Assembly: GCF_026210795.1 (NCBI RefSeq)
Contig: NC_089430.1
Location: 186,001-250,000, forward strand
Source: Rhizophagus irregularis
Taxonomy: Eukaryota; Glomeromycota; Glomeromycetes; Glomerales; Glomeraceae
Direction: 5' to 3'
Length of the DNA: 64,000 bases
Shown here piece by piece: positions 49,870 to 61,633 of the stretch (positions are counted from its first letter, which is position 1; the number at the start of each line of letters is the position of its first letter). The notes beneath the pieces are model-generated. The model searched no databases and was not told where the DNA came from. It saw nothing but the letters and a program-made list of their open reading frames with translations. A program made the position numbers and the translations under genes.

Positions 49870-51790
49870 AAGAAAATTTGTAAAAATTTTTCTTAATACT
49901 GCTTAATTTTTAAATTAAAGCCTTAATACTAAATTAGCTAAATTAGAATTAAGAAAAATTTGTGAGAATTTTCTTTGATACTGCTTAATTTTTAAATTAA
50001 AGCTTTAATATTAAATTAGTTAAATTAGAATTAAGCAGTATTAAGAAAAATTCGCAAGAATTTTCCTTGATACTGCTTAATTTTTAAATTAAAGCCTTAA
50101 TACTACTAAATTAGTTAAATTAGAATTAACATATGGACTGATTTATGGAATTAAGTTTTTATATTCAAAAAACTAACTTTATTAAGAAAATGCTAATACA
50201 ATTTACATGAAAATGATAGATTCACACCGCTGATATAAATAAAATTGATTTGATTATATTATTTTTTGATTTTTTTAATAATATCATTAAAATTAAAAAA
50301 TTTAAATATAATTGTCATGACAAAATATTGAATAACTTAACGTGTATGTGTGCTAGACGAATGAATTTATATTCATTAGAAAGAGGTAATCAAGAGCTAT
50401 CCATAAACCAAATATCACATGAATTGGATCACAAGTTGCTGAATAATTACGTTCAATATATTTATTTTTAACCTTTGACTTTGATCGTTAATATCTTCAC
50501 ATCTAGTAATTCGATTTGAATAATCTTTTTTCGTTCAGGTAGAGTAGATTCTGGGCTTTCATATGAATATAAATATATGTGTTTAGCATACATGTACGCC
50601 GAGATATTAACGATTTTGTTAATTGAATAAAACTCTGACACAAAAATTTTTAAAATTATAATTCTTACCAAAAGATGATCTTTACAGGTATTATTGGGCT
50701 CTTTTTACTTTACTTAACAAGTTTTTATTTGCCATTTCTGTTTTAAATTGAATAAATTAATAAAATCAATTTTAAAAAGTAATTAACAAGTAGAATAAAA
50801 TTAGTATAGTAAAAAACAAAAAAAAACATCTCAAAAACTCTAAATCATAACTCACATTTTTATTTTGTATATATTTTTACTAAAAAAAAGAAGGGAATAA
50901 GGTTAAAAATAAATGAAAAAAGATTTTTCTAATTAATAAAAATTATTAATATTTGTTTTCTTACTTACTGATTAAAAAAAACCTGCTATATATGCCTATA
51001 AACTTTTCTAAGTCACCTAACAAAAATCTGATTGAAAAGTGATTGAAAAGTGATTGAAAAAGAAAGTAGTTGCCATTGTTATTTTTGAATAAACGTTAAA
51101 AAATTTTTTTTTTATTTTTTGATAGATTTAGATCATCTGATTATGTAACACATACAATTTAAGCTTGTGAAACATAATTCTTGTTAAAATGTGCAAATCT
51201 TTATGTTTGGCTAATTTCACGAATTGGCAGATATAAGCAGTATTAAGAAAAATTCGCAAGAATTTTCCTTGATACTGCTTAATTTTTAAATTAAAGCCTT
51301 TATACTAAATTAGTTAAATTAGAATTAAGCACAATAAGCAGTATTAAGAAAAATTCGCAAGAATTTTCCTTGATACTGCTTAATTTTTAAATTAAAGCCT
51401 TAATACTAAATTAGTTAAATTAGAATTAAGCAGTATTAAGAAAAATTCGCAAGAATTTTCCTTGATACTGCTTAATTTTTAAATTAAAGCCTTAATACTA
51501 AATTAGTCAAATTAGAATTAAGCAGTATTAAGAAAAATTCATGAGAATTTTCCTTGATACTGCTTAATTTTTAAATTAAAACCTTAATACTAAATTAGTT
51601 AAATTAGAATTAAGCAGTATTAAGAAAAATTCGCAAGAATTTTCCTTGATACTGATTAATTTTTAAATTAAAACCTTAATACTAAATTAGTTAAATTAGA
51701 ATTAAGTAGTATTAAGAAAAATTCATGAGAATTTTCCTTAATACTGCTTAATTTTTAAATTATAATTTATAAAAATGATTTATAATTAAG
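49870..51790. repeat. Interrupted satellite of a roughly 94-bp unit
   Basis: The unit starts AGCAGTATTAAGAAAAATTC, continues GCAAGAATTTTCCTTGATACTGCTTAATTTTTAAATTAAAGCC and ends TTAGTTAAATTAGAATTA. About three copies lie at 49890-50130 and about six at 51236-51780. The unit is partly palindromic (AGCAGTATTAAG... CTTGATACTGCTTAA). The 1.1 kb between (50131-51235) is unrelated and looks like a later insertion. A 73-codon open frame at 50250-50471 in it has no recognised match. Confidence 0.8.
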
Positions 51791-52275
51791 TTTTGAATTT
51801 AGTATTATCAATCGGACTTTGAACTTAAAAATTAAACAGTATTAACAAAAATTCTTGTGAATTTTTTAATAATTGTGATTTTACATCAGTGAGTTTTAGG
51901 GTAGTACATATTAGCAGATACTAGTATTGTTTGATGCTTTAAAGTGTAGAAAAACTTACTCTATCACACGTCAAATAAATAAAAATTGGCTGATTTTTAG
52001 CTATATTTGTCCGATTTGTGACTTTTTACAGCCGTATTACCAATTCTTAACCACATTTTTCAGTTTTTTCACTATACAAAAAAATTGTATATACATTATG
52101 AAATATATATTTTTATAAAAAATTATATTGTAATATTGAATTAAAATTTAAAAAATATTTTATTAAGCAATATTAAATAAAAAACTAATCTTAAATAATT
52201 AAATTTTAAACAAAATACATTAAGAATATAAATTTACTTGTAATTTAATGTAATACGCACAATTATAAAAAATTA

Positions 52276-53420
52276 ATAACTCCACAAATATTAACTGTGC
52301 CTTCATTAAAATAAATATTCAAGTAGATTCTAAGCTGCTGAACAATTTTTAATTAATAAAAGAAGTCGATTTACTTTGGCTAAAGTGCTTAAAATACGCT
52401 CTGAAGTAACAAAATGGAAAAAATAAAATTCGTAAATGAGTACCGTTGTGAAAATCGTGAATAACTCCACAAATATTAACTGTACCTTCGTAAAAATTAA
52501 TATCCAAGTAGATTTTGACCTGCTGAACAACTTTCAATTAATAAAAGAAGTCGATTTACTTTGACTAAAGTGCTCAAAATACGCTCTGAAGTGACAAAAC
52601 GGAAAAAAATAAAATTCGTAAATGAGTACTGTTGTGAAAATCGTGAATAACTCATCAAGTATTAACTGTACCTTCGTAAAAATTAATATCCAAGTAGATT
52701 TTGACATGCTAAACAACTTTCAATTAATAAAAGAAGTCGATTTACTTTGACTAAAGTGCTCAAAATACGCTCTGAAGTGACAAAACGGAAAAAAATAAAA
52801 TTCGTAAATGAGTACTGTTGTGAAAATCGTGAATAACTCATCAAGTATTAACTGTACCTTCGTGAAAATTAATATTCAAGTAGATTTTGACATGCTAAAC
52901 AACTTTCAATTAATATAAGAAGTTGGTTTACTTTGGATAAAGTGCTCAAAATACGCTCTGAAGTGACAAAATGAAAAAAATAAAAGTCGGGAATGAGTAC
53001 TGTTGTGAAAATTGTAAATAACTCATCAAGTATTAACTGTACCTTCGTGAAAATTAATATCCAAGTAGATTTTAACCTGCCGAACAACTTACAATTAATA
53101 TAAGAAGTTGATTTACTTTGGCTAAAGATCTCAAAATACGCTCTGAAGTGACAAAATGAAAAAAATAAAAGTCGTGAATGAGTACTGTTGTGAAAATTGT
53201 AAATAACTCATCAAGTATTAACTGTACCTTCGTGAAAATTAATATCCAAGTAGATTTTAACCTGCCGAACAACTTACAATTAATATAAGAAGTTGATTTA
53301 CTTTGGCTAAAGATCTCAAAATAAGCTCTGAAGGTAAAAAAATTTGTAACTTAATACTACTGTATAATATAAAAAATGTAAATAATTCCAAAAATATTAA
53401 CTGTACTTTTATGATCTTAA
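52276..53420. repeat. Six to seven tandem copies of a roughly 185-bp unit
   Basis: The unit contains CAAGTATTAACTGTACCTTC, AATATCCAAGTAGATTTTGA and GAAGTCGATTTACTTTGGCT. Copies start at about 52276, 52460, 52644, 52830, 53025 and 53205, with a degraded copy near 53383. Minus-strand open frames of about 60-70 codons recur once per unit because the repeat lacks stops there. They are not genes. A related array in opposite orientation lies at 56926-57890. Confidence 0.85.
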
Positions 53421-54835
53421 CAGTTTTAAACTTACTAAACTACTTTTAATTAAAAGAATAAGATTTACTTCAGCCAAAATGCTCAAACCATACTTTGAAA
53501 TATATGTAAAAAAAATATAATATTTGTTTATATTTTAAATTATGAGTTATTTAATTTAAATGTATTTATATTTAAGAAAAAAAATATTTTAATTCTATTT
53601 TATAAAGTATTTAAAAAGTATTTTAGTAAAGTTTTTAAGGCAAAAAAATAATTATAACTGAAATAAAAAAAAAATCTAAGTTAATAAATAAATATTAAAC
53701 CGTAATACATAATCACATGTTATATATTAAAATCGAAAAATCCTATTACAAATAACCAAAATCGGCAATTTCATGTTAAAAATCAGAAATATTATATTAA
53801 AATCAGAAATATTTATTAAAATCGGAAATATTATATTAAAATTGCCAAAAAATCAGACAGCCATATTAAAAAGGGCAAAAATCTGATTTTTATTTATTTG
53901 ACCTGTGTATATCTGTAGAAAATACGTTATAAACGTATAAATTTTAATATACTGTAGAATAATACGTATACCGTATCCTTTATTTACAATATTTTTGTGA
54001 ACCGTATACAAAATACTGATATACAGTAGAAATGATATACGTTATAGACGTATGAATTTAATATAGTATCACACAGTATGTTTACCGTATACTTTATTGT
54101 ATTTTTTACTAAGCACATTTTGCGAACAGTATACATTATACTGATATGCCATATGTAAAAATGCAAACTGTATCAAAAATACGTATATACAGTATAAAAA
54201 CTGTATACATATTTTTTATAGGGAATGGCCTTCTAAAACATACACTCTTACATTCCAAGAAGTTAAAAAAATAAAAGATCATTTATGTGTAATAGATGAT
54301 CGTGCATCAGAAATGCGATTAAATGTATGTATTAGTATTATTTTATTTTATGTTATTTTATTTTCAATTTCGCGATAGTATACTTTTAATGTGATAGTTA
54401 TTGATGATCACTTTCCAAATAAATGTACTTTTTCACTTAATTTGGTATTTGTTGTGTGATCTTCAAGTATTTTTTCAGAAATTTGGAAGTGTGCAACGTG
54501 AACTTTAGAGTTCAAATTTATATATATATAATATGCATATGCATATGCATATTCGCAATTTCAATAATAATACATTATTTAATGCTAATATTTCAAAAAA
54601 TATTGCTATATGCAAATATTGCTTCTTTTGACATTATTAGAATAAAATCATAAATTGGACACTTCTGTAATACTCTTATTGCTTGTTAAGTTTAATTATC
54701 AAATAATAAACTTTTGTAAAAAAAAAATTTTGTTGATCATCTTTTTTCTTTGATCATCGTCAAAGAGATAAATAAAAAAAAATTAAAAAAAAATTAAAAA
54801 ATGAAAAAACAATTAAATTTAGAGTAAATTTATTC

Positions 54836-54962
54836 ATCGCACGTGCGATGCATCGCCACTTTCCTTTTTTGTAAATTATTTATGTTGATCAACCTGCTTA
54901 TACATCGCCACCCCCCTTAAAATGGCAATGATAAACATAAAAATTTGCATCGCACGTGCGAT
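54836..54962. mobile_element. Miniature element with palindromic ATCGCACGTGCGATGC ends
   Basis: ATCGCACGTGCGATGC at 54836-54851 recurs in reverse complement at 54947-54962. The sequence is itself a near-perfect palindrome. Flanking AAATTTATT and AATAAATT also mirror each other. The element is about 130-150 bp and non-coding. Confidence 0.6.
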
Positions 54963-56925
54963 AAATAAATTATTTCTTAAATTTAATTAACATTTAATTA
55001 AATAATGAAGTTTTTACTAAAATTTATTAAATAAAAATAATATATTGTTTAATTATTTTATCCATTACAATATAATTTTTATATTAAAAAATTAAACCAA
55101 TAATACTAGTGCGTTGATCATTTCAATGATCAAAACATTGAATAATAAAAAAGCTCTGAACAGTTCCAATTTTCAATTCTTTTTTAATTGGTCAGAATCA
55201 TTTTCACGTAATAACTCACCATCCAGTGATCGTAGAAAGACGATTAAGAGCTCATTAGAATCCTCTTATTGAGAGCTTTCAAATGATGCCAAAATCATCA
55301 TTTTAGCATCGATAGATGGCGAGTTATTTTGACACATTATCAAAAAAAATAAAAATTAGAACCATTTGGCCAGGAGCTTTAAACAATACGCAAAATAATA
55401 TTATGTACTGATTATTGACATTTACTGAACATTATTCACTCAAGAATTGCTCATTGTATTGTTCAATGCTATATTATTTTTTGTAGAATTATTTTACTTT
55501 TTATTCAATACTTATCAATTTTTAAACTTTACAAAAAATTTAATACATATTTAATCAAAGGTCATCTAATTTAACTTCAAGAAACTTTCAGTTAGTAAAG
55601 TTAACCCAAAATTAAATTTTTCATAAAATTTTATCCATTTAACTTTTATAAACCTAAATTAAATATGTGTTATATGTTCAGATAATCCAAATTTATCAGA
55701 AAATAAAAAAATTTTTTTTATTATATTCAAAAACAAAGATAATAACCAATTCTTTTTTTCAATCACTTTTCAATCACTTTATTGTTAAAAAAAATTAATA
55801 AATATATAAAGTGGTTATTTTAAACAGTAAGTAAAAAAAAATTATTATTCATAAGTAAAAATTATTTTTTATTTGTTTTAACTTCAGTTCCCTACTTTTT
55901 TTTATATAAAATATTAAAAATATAAGCTATAATATAAGATTTTTTATTTTTTTTAAGTTAATAAGATTCTAAAATTTTTTTTTGATAAGAAATGATAACT
56001 TTATGTCAGTTTATGCAATTAACAAGTTCATTAATATCTTGGCATTCACATATGCTAATCAAATAATTTTAAACTCATTTGAAAGGTAAGAATGTACTTT
56101 ATTTTAGCATTACTAGGCATGGTGATATCAACAATCAAAGATAAAAATTAAAAAAAAAATATATTGAATGAATTTGCTCAGCAACCAGTGAATCAATTCA
56201 TTTGTTTTTGGATTCATTAGATAGGTCTTAATTTTCTCTTTTGGATGAATATAAATTCATCCATTTATCTTACATAGACATCAAGTTATTTGCAATTTTG
56301 TTCCAAGAATTTTATAATGATTATTTAAATTTTAATAATGGTGTATTAAAAAAAATATGATTAACAATTTTATTCATAAATTATTATTTTGTGCAACTGG
56401 TAATTTGGTAAAGTTTGTTTTTTAGAGTCAAAAAGTGCTAATTCCAAAAATTGGCATATATGAACAAATGATATGCTTGGGGACGAAGTCCCTCTTATTT
56501 AAGAAATAAATAAAGTTAAAAAAATTAAAAACGTATAGATGATCATGCAGATCTTGTGATAATCAATTAAAAAAGTGTTAGACGAAATTTTTTTTCAAAA
56601 ATTTAAAATTTTTTCTTTTTTTATAAAAACATCATAAAATTTTTTTTACATTTTTTTCTATTTGTAAGATTAAATATTTGGATATTACATAATTACAAAT
56701 TAAAATTATAAGTGTATTTCTTTTAAAAAATACTGTGATATTTCATAAAAAATATTTTTTTTTACTATTTTTATTTTTAAACTACTTGAATTTATAATTA
56801 ATGAAAGAATTAATTTAAAATTCATGTTATTTCAAATTTTTGTCAACTCAGTTCTTAATTTTTATATTACATTTTTTTTTATATAAAATTTTTTTAAATT
56901 AAACTTATTTTTCCAAACACACTAT

Positions 56926-57890
56926 AATCTCCACTTTGGACAAATGAAATCAACTTTATTTATTAATTGAAAGTTGTCCAGGCGGGTTAAAAGCACTTGA
57001 ATATTAATTTTCATGAATGTAGATGTAGTGCATAGAGAAGATTGCATTTTTCTTGATGATATTAACTCTCTTTTCTGTTTTTTTTTAATTTAGAGCGTAA
57101 TATCTCCACTTTAGACAAATGAAATCAACTTCATTTATTAATTGAAAGTTGTTCAGGCGGGTTGATTCTACTTGAATATTAATTTTCACGAACATAGGTG
57201 TAGTGCATAGAGAAGATTGCATTTTTCTTGATGATATTAACTCTCTTTTCTGTTTTTTTTTTAATTTAGAGCGTAATATCTCCACTTTGGACAAATAAAA
57301 TCAACTTCATTTATTAATTGAAAGTTGTTCGGGTGGGTTGATTCTACTTGAATATTAATTTTCATGAATATAAGTGTAGTGCGTAGAGAAGATTGCATTT
57401 TTCTTGATGATATTAACTCTCTATCTTTTCTGTTTTTTTAATTTAGAGCGTAATATATCCACTTTGGACAAATGAAATCAACTTTATTTATTAATTGAAT
57501 GTTGTTCAGGTGGGTTGATTCTACTTGAATATTAATTTTCATGAATGTAGGTGTAGTGCATAGAGAAGATTGCATTTTTCTTGATGATATTAACTCTCTT
57601 TTCTGTTTTTTTTTTAATTTAGAGTGTAATATCTCCACTTTGGACAAATAAAATCAACTTCATTTATTAATTGAAAGTTGTTCGGGTGGGTTGAAACCAC
57701 TTGAATATTAATTTTCATGAATGTAGGTGTAGTGCTTAAAGAAAATTGCATTTTTCTTAATGATATTCTGTTTTTTTAATTTAGAGCATAATATATCTAC
57801 TTTGGACAAATGAAATCAACTTCATTTATTAATTGAATGTTGTTCAGGCGGGTTGATTCTACTTGAATATTAATTTTTATAAGATTTCGT
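56926..57890. repeat. Six tandem copies of a roughly 176-bp unit
   Basis: Each unit contains TATCTCCACTTTGGACAAAT, GAAATCAACTTCATTTATTAATTGAAAGTTGTTC and TTGAATATTAATTTTCATGA, ending TTTTTTAATTTAGAGCGTAA. Copies begin at about 56931, 57101, 57280, 57458, 57632 and 57796. Minus-strand frames in it are repeat artefacts. In reverse complement it resembles the unit at 52276-53420. Confidence 0.85.
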
Positions 57891-59010
57891 TTTTTTGTAG
57901 CTGTATTAACTTTAAAACACTTATTACAACTTACATCATTATTTTAAATCATAGGAATTAATTTATATTATTGGCTAATTATAATCACATTGATACTAAG
58001 GATTTTTTTTTATTTTTATATTTGATTTAATAATTTAATAAAATATTATTAAAATCAAATTCATATAAATGCAACTAATATTAATAATTGTAATTTAAGT
58101 AGTAAATTCATTAACCAAATCATGTAAATTCTATGCTTAAAGTATGTAATTTCTGTGATCAAATCAATATAAATTCAGCATAAATTATGGTTAAATCATG
58201 CAAATGATGCATTTTGTAATATGGAATTGTGCATTTTCTGTATTCCTATATAGATTAGAAATATTATTTTTAAGAAAAAATTGTATAAAACCTTATTAAA
58301 AACATGATTTTTTATAGGATCTAATTATAATAAATTTTATTATTCAGTAATATTTTAGTGATTTTACATACAATTCAATTTATTTATATCAAAGAATTTT
58401 TTTAATTATAAATGTTATATTTGGGGGACGAAGTCCCCCGGCAAATCGCATATTCTAGTTTAAAATTAAATATTGACTAATATTTACATTTTTTACATTT
58501 TTTAGGATTTTGAAACCAATGGAACAAAATTTGGTCGTTTAATAACTTCCGATGGTCGAGTAATTGGGTCAGAATGGATACGTAGAAATAAAGACTGGGC
58601 ATGAATTAATTACACTGTTTTGGTTAGTATTTAATGCAATATAATCATTTATTAATTTTGTAAATTAATTTTGTAAGTTTTATTTAATAATTTTCATTTT
58701 AGACCCGTTTAGAAATTGACAAATGGGCTCACTTACCAAGTGCAATCCCAGAATTCGTAATTAAATCATTTTACGCTCAGGTTAATTATTTTTTTTTATA
58801 CGGATATATGGATCAGAAAATAATGCTAGCGAACGTAACATGGACAAATGAAGTTAATGTAGATTCATTAGGTACAACTTCCTTTGTAGGTGATAGTTCT
58901 ACACAATTTATTGATGTTACTGCAATCAATAGATGTGTAGGTTTTATGAAATTGGGACGTAAAACATATATTATTGATAAGGAATGTATGGAAGAATAGA
59001 AATAAATAAT

Positions 59011-59278
59011 TTAATTAAAAATTGTCAAATAATCTGAAATTGTATTACGCGCGATGTGTATGTCGGATTTCTTAAATAAAACTTTCTTAAATAAAACTTT
59101 CTTAAATAAAACTGTAGGGATATTATACGTAATTTCAATCTAATAAAATTAGAAATAAACGTCTGCCTTACTTACCGTTAAAATCTGAATAAGTATTTGC
59201 AATAGTTCTCAAATAAGTATAGAATTCTTTACCGATATCTGGACTAACAACAGACGTATTTATTATAACAGACTGCAT
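59011..59278 (-). CDS. Possible 67-residue two-exon protein with LFKKV repeats
   Basis: ATG at 59278 opens MQSVIINTSVVSPDIGKEFY and runs to a GTAAGT donor after 59176. An acceptor (CCCTACAG) before 59111 joins in phase to a second exon with three copies of (V)LFKK, encoded by three 15-base repeats, and a TAA at 59011-59013. It lies tail-to-tail with the transposase gene, 11 bp from its stop. Frame agreement across good splice sites supports it, but it is short and matches no family I know. Confidence 0.4.
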
Positions 59279-59559
59279 AGACGACGTATTGTAATGTATT
59301 ATAATAACGTTTATAAATAAAATTGTTTATAGTTAAATATAACAATTAGGCAGGCATTCATTTGGCCAATTTAGCCTTTATAATAAAAATCGCGTTAATA
59401 TTATAGCAATGATAATAATATAAAAATTTTTTTTATTAGAATGAATAATATTAATTAATTAATTATTAAAACGTTAATATATACTAAGCAATAAGCAATA
59501 ATTATAATAATATGAAATTAATTAATTAACATCAAGCCTCGCAATTTAATTAACATTAA

Positions 59560-60390
59560 TTAATCATCATCGATTTCCCAAATTGCGAGGCTTGCGAGGC
59601 TTGATTGAAAACCTCCTTCTTCTTCCTCAAATATTTGAACCACTTCCTGTTCCTGATCCTGCTGCTGCTGTTGCTGTTGCCTTTGTTGATCCTGCTGTTG
59701 CTGTTGCTGTTGCCTTTGTAATTTTTGATCCTGATCCTCCTGATTCTGATCTTGATCCTGCTGCTGTTGTTGTTGGCTAAGTAATTTTTTTTGATCCTGA
59801 TCTTGATCCTGATTCTGATCCCGATCCCGATCCCGATACTGCCGATTCTGATCCCGCTGCTGTTGCTGTTGTTGTGTTTGTGACTGTTGCCGTTGCAATT
59901 GTGTTTGTGACCGTTGGAATTGCAATCCTAAAAATATTATTTAGAATTTAATATTATTTAGAATTTAAAAAAGAAATTAAAACACTTTACAAGATGATTC
60001 AAAAGTTAATACTTGGTTTTTTCCAAAACTTATTTCTGAATTCTAAATAATATCTTTCTCCGTTTCTTGTTATTTTTCCCCTCGGATCCTTAATAATAGA
60101 TAATTCCATACTCTAAAGATTATAAATTAGTATATTAGCCTACATTTGAAGAGATAATGACAATATTGTATAATATTATATTGAATATTTACCCGACAAT
60201 CCTTTACAATACCATGGAATTTTTCGCTCGCTTGACGTCCTGTATAAACTGTTTTGAATCTTTGGTTGATTTTTCCAGCAGTTGAGATCCACCAAGCTCA
60301 CTTGCAATTACCACCGCCAAGCGAGTGGTAATGTGCATTACCTTCTTTCCTTTCATCGATGAGCATTCTTACTTTGTCGTCAGTCCACAT
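59560..60390 (-). pseudogene. Myb/SANT-like DNA-binding protein with Gln/Asp-rich tail, nonsense codon
   Basis: Exons on the minus strand are 60390-60193, 60112-60013 and 59927-59560, GT-AG and in phase. The first encodes MWTDDKVRMLIDERKEGNAH, later WWISTAGKINQRFKTVYTGR and EKFHGIVKDCR. That is the tryptophan-spaced three-helix pattern of Myb/SANT-like (trihelix/MADF-type) domains. The second (GKITRNGERYYLEFRNKFW) fits the continuation seen in such fungal proteins. The third is almost entirely Gln, Asp and Arg and ends EEEEGGFQ...WEIDDD. A TGA at 60300-60298 (codon 31) interrupts the domain. It may be a true mutation or a base error. Such domains often accompany Harbinger-type transposases. 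Confidence 0.65.
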
Positions 60391-60654
60391 AATGTTAATT
60401 GAAATTGAAATATTTTTTTTTTTGAAGAAAAAAAATTTTGAATTAATTTTTTTTAAAAAAAAAATGTAAAATGGAAACGAATGAATTTGATTTAATTTTT
60501 TTTTTCATAAATTAAATAATACTTACGTTTTAATGATGTAATAAATATCAATAAATTAAAAAAAGTCTAATAAATAATATTACTTATTAATGATGTAATG
60601 AATTACTACGCTGATTGATCAAATTGAATTACTTATGTTTATGTGTAATTCTGC

Positions 60655-61010
60655 AATTTTACCCGCGACTCACCCGTGACTCACCCGCAATAATATAATA
60701 CTTATAATATACTGAACACCGCGACTCACCCGCGACTCACCCGCGACTCACCCGTGACTCACCTGTAACTCACTCGCAACATTACTAAACACTTTATAAC
60801 CATCTTTCTATAAAAAAAATTACACAAATTTGAACCTTTTTATCAATTGAAAAAAAGAATTTAATCACTTATTACTTTATCAACAGCGGCCTCAATTTCG
60901 AATGGTATGTGATTACAAAATGATGATCTAATACTCAACAGCGGCCACCTCAATTCAAATATATTCGAATGGTATGTGATAACAAAATGATGAATTTACC
61001 TTAAGTGCTC
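60655..61010. repeat. ACTCACCCGCG minisatellite and a short tandem duplication
   Basis: At 60661-60780 a 10-base unit CGCGACTCAC recurs about nine times with variants (CGTGACTCAC, TGTAACTCAC), split by about 35 A/T-rich bases. At 60890-61005 a block of about 55 bases with CAACAGCGGCC...CGAATGGTATGTGAT is duplicated in tandem. Neither codes for protein. Confidence 0.75.
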
Positions 61011-61587
61011 GCTAGACGTTTCAATGATTTTGGTTTAGTTTTTAACAAAATGTAATACTTCATAACTAAATGTACAAGCATTTGACCTGACCACTGGTCT
61101 ACCATTATTTTTTTGCGTCATTGATTTTTTAAATGCGCCATTTATTATTTTTGCGCTACTATTTATTTCACAATTGGATTTCTTATATGACCGATATGCA
61201 AAATTGCATGTGATATTTTAATAAACGTTTTGCACTATATGTGTATTCTGCAGTTAGCCCATTATTTTATTTATATAGTTAAATTTATAATACTAGATTA
61301 TTAATTATTACACCAAAATTCTAAAAAATACTACGTATATATATATAATGGAATATTCCCTAATTTAGAAATTTACCATGATTTTAAAATTTTTTCCGTA
61401 CAAAAAAAATTTTTTTTCCATGATTTTTTACTAAAAAAAAAAATTCTCCTAATTCCATGATTTTTAATTTTTTTTTACCTCCTTATAAAAAAAAAAAATA
61501 AATAAAATGGATTTTATTTCAAGTCTCTCACCTTTCTCGCGTCTCTCACCTTCTTCGTATCTCTTACCTCGCTTCTAATTCTAAAAA
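61011..61587. other. Upstream region of the FG-repeat gene
   Basis: A+T-rich DNA with T- and A-runs. A pyrimidine-rich stretch with repeated TCTCTCACCTT/TCGC lies at 61521-61572, directly before the ATG at 61588, and may be the 5' leader or promoter tract. Nothing else is recognised. Confidence 0.4.
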
Positions 61588-61602
61588 ATGAATACCAATA
61601 AT

Positions 61603-61633
<31 letters not shown>

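Larger units (their letters stand above)
48615..54223. mobile_element. 5.6-kb TIR element inserted in the transposase gene, 3-bp TSD
   Basis: The left end CCCTATAAAAAATAT followed by ATATACAG (48615-48637) matches the reverse complement of the right end (54201-54223), the first 15 bases exactly. AAT flanks both sides (48612-48614 and 54224-54226). Removing the element and one AAT joins the gene frame as EEEFQ|WPSKTYTL. Both ends carry a dense series of TATACTGT/ACAGTATA motifs, probably transposase sites. The interior is tandem repeats. I find no transposase inside and cannot name the superfamily; 3-bp duplications occur in Harbinger and CACTA groups. Confidence 0.85.
54325..58505. other. 4.2-kb intron of the transposase gene, filled with repeats
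   Basis: Bounded by AAT|GTATGT at 54324/54325 and TTTTTTAG|GAT before 58506, in frame on both sides. It holds a small MITE (54836-54962), a TTGATCATTT...AATGATCAA palindrome near 55110-55130, two GGGGACGAAGTCCC hairpins (about 56479 and 58423) and the array at 56926-57890. The excess length over the usual 60-90-base introns here implies one or more insertions. Confidence 0.6.
41563..58999 (+). pseudogene. TNP2-like (CACTA/EnSpm) transposase gene, split by two insertions and one nonsense codon
   Basis: Coding pieces are 41563-41718, 45927-46141, 46231-46478, 46566-47276, 47361-47687, 47756-48209, 48283-48614, 54227-54324, 58506-58622 and 58703-58999. Skipping the inserts at 41719-45926 and 48615-54226 and splicing GT-AG introns keeps one frame for about 985 codons. 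The only stop is TGA at 58602-58604. The N-terminus has CICSKCKKKG and VHPTTKWRH, then a long Asp/Asn run. The core (46772-48614) has DMCINSCCAF, CTYCKAERY, QYQDPTRAKQLRYHSEY, LPPHQCVKKENLLITSIIPG, TGHNSYMACRYCDLRG and FPTCFLIDIMHLF, the layout of Transposase_21/TNP2. A DUF4218-like region (WSTWQFPMERTCGMLQPLAK) follows. The C-terminus has GRLITSDGRVIGSEW. As it stands it is inactive. Confidence 0.85.

Noticed and set aside
51236-51790. CRISPR-like regular repeats
   Set aside because: Repeats are contiguous 94-bp satellite units without unique spacers, in a eukaryotic context. The 60661-60780 array is likewise a plain minisatellite.
52330-53272. Series of similar 60-72 codon minus-strand frames (MFGRLKSTWILIFTKVQL type)
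   Set aside because: They recur exactly once per 185-bp satellite unit and reflect the repeat, not a gene family. The same holds at 57085-57647.
55150-55378. Possible MITE with AAAGCTC ends
   Set aside because: Inverted ends agree at only scattered positions and no duplication could be found.
56479-58441. Two GGGGACGAAGTCCC hairpins as ends of one element
   Set aside because: They are palindromes in themselves, so orientation gives no information, and flanks do not match.
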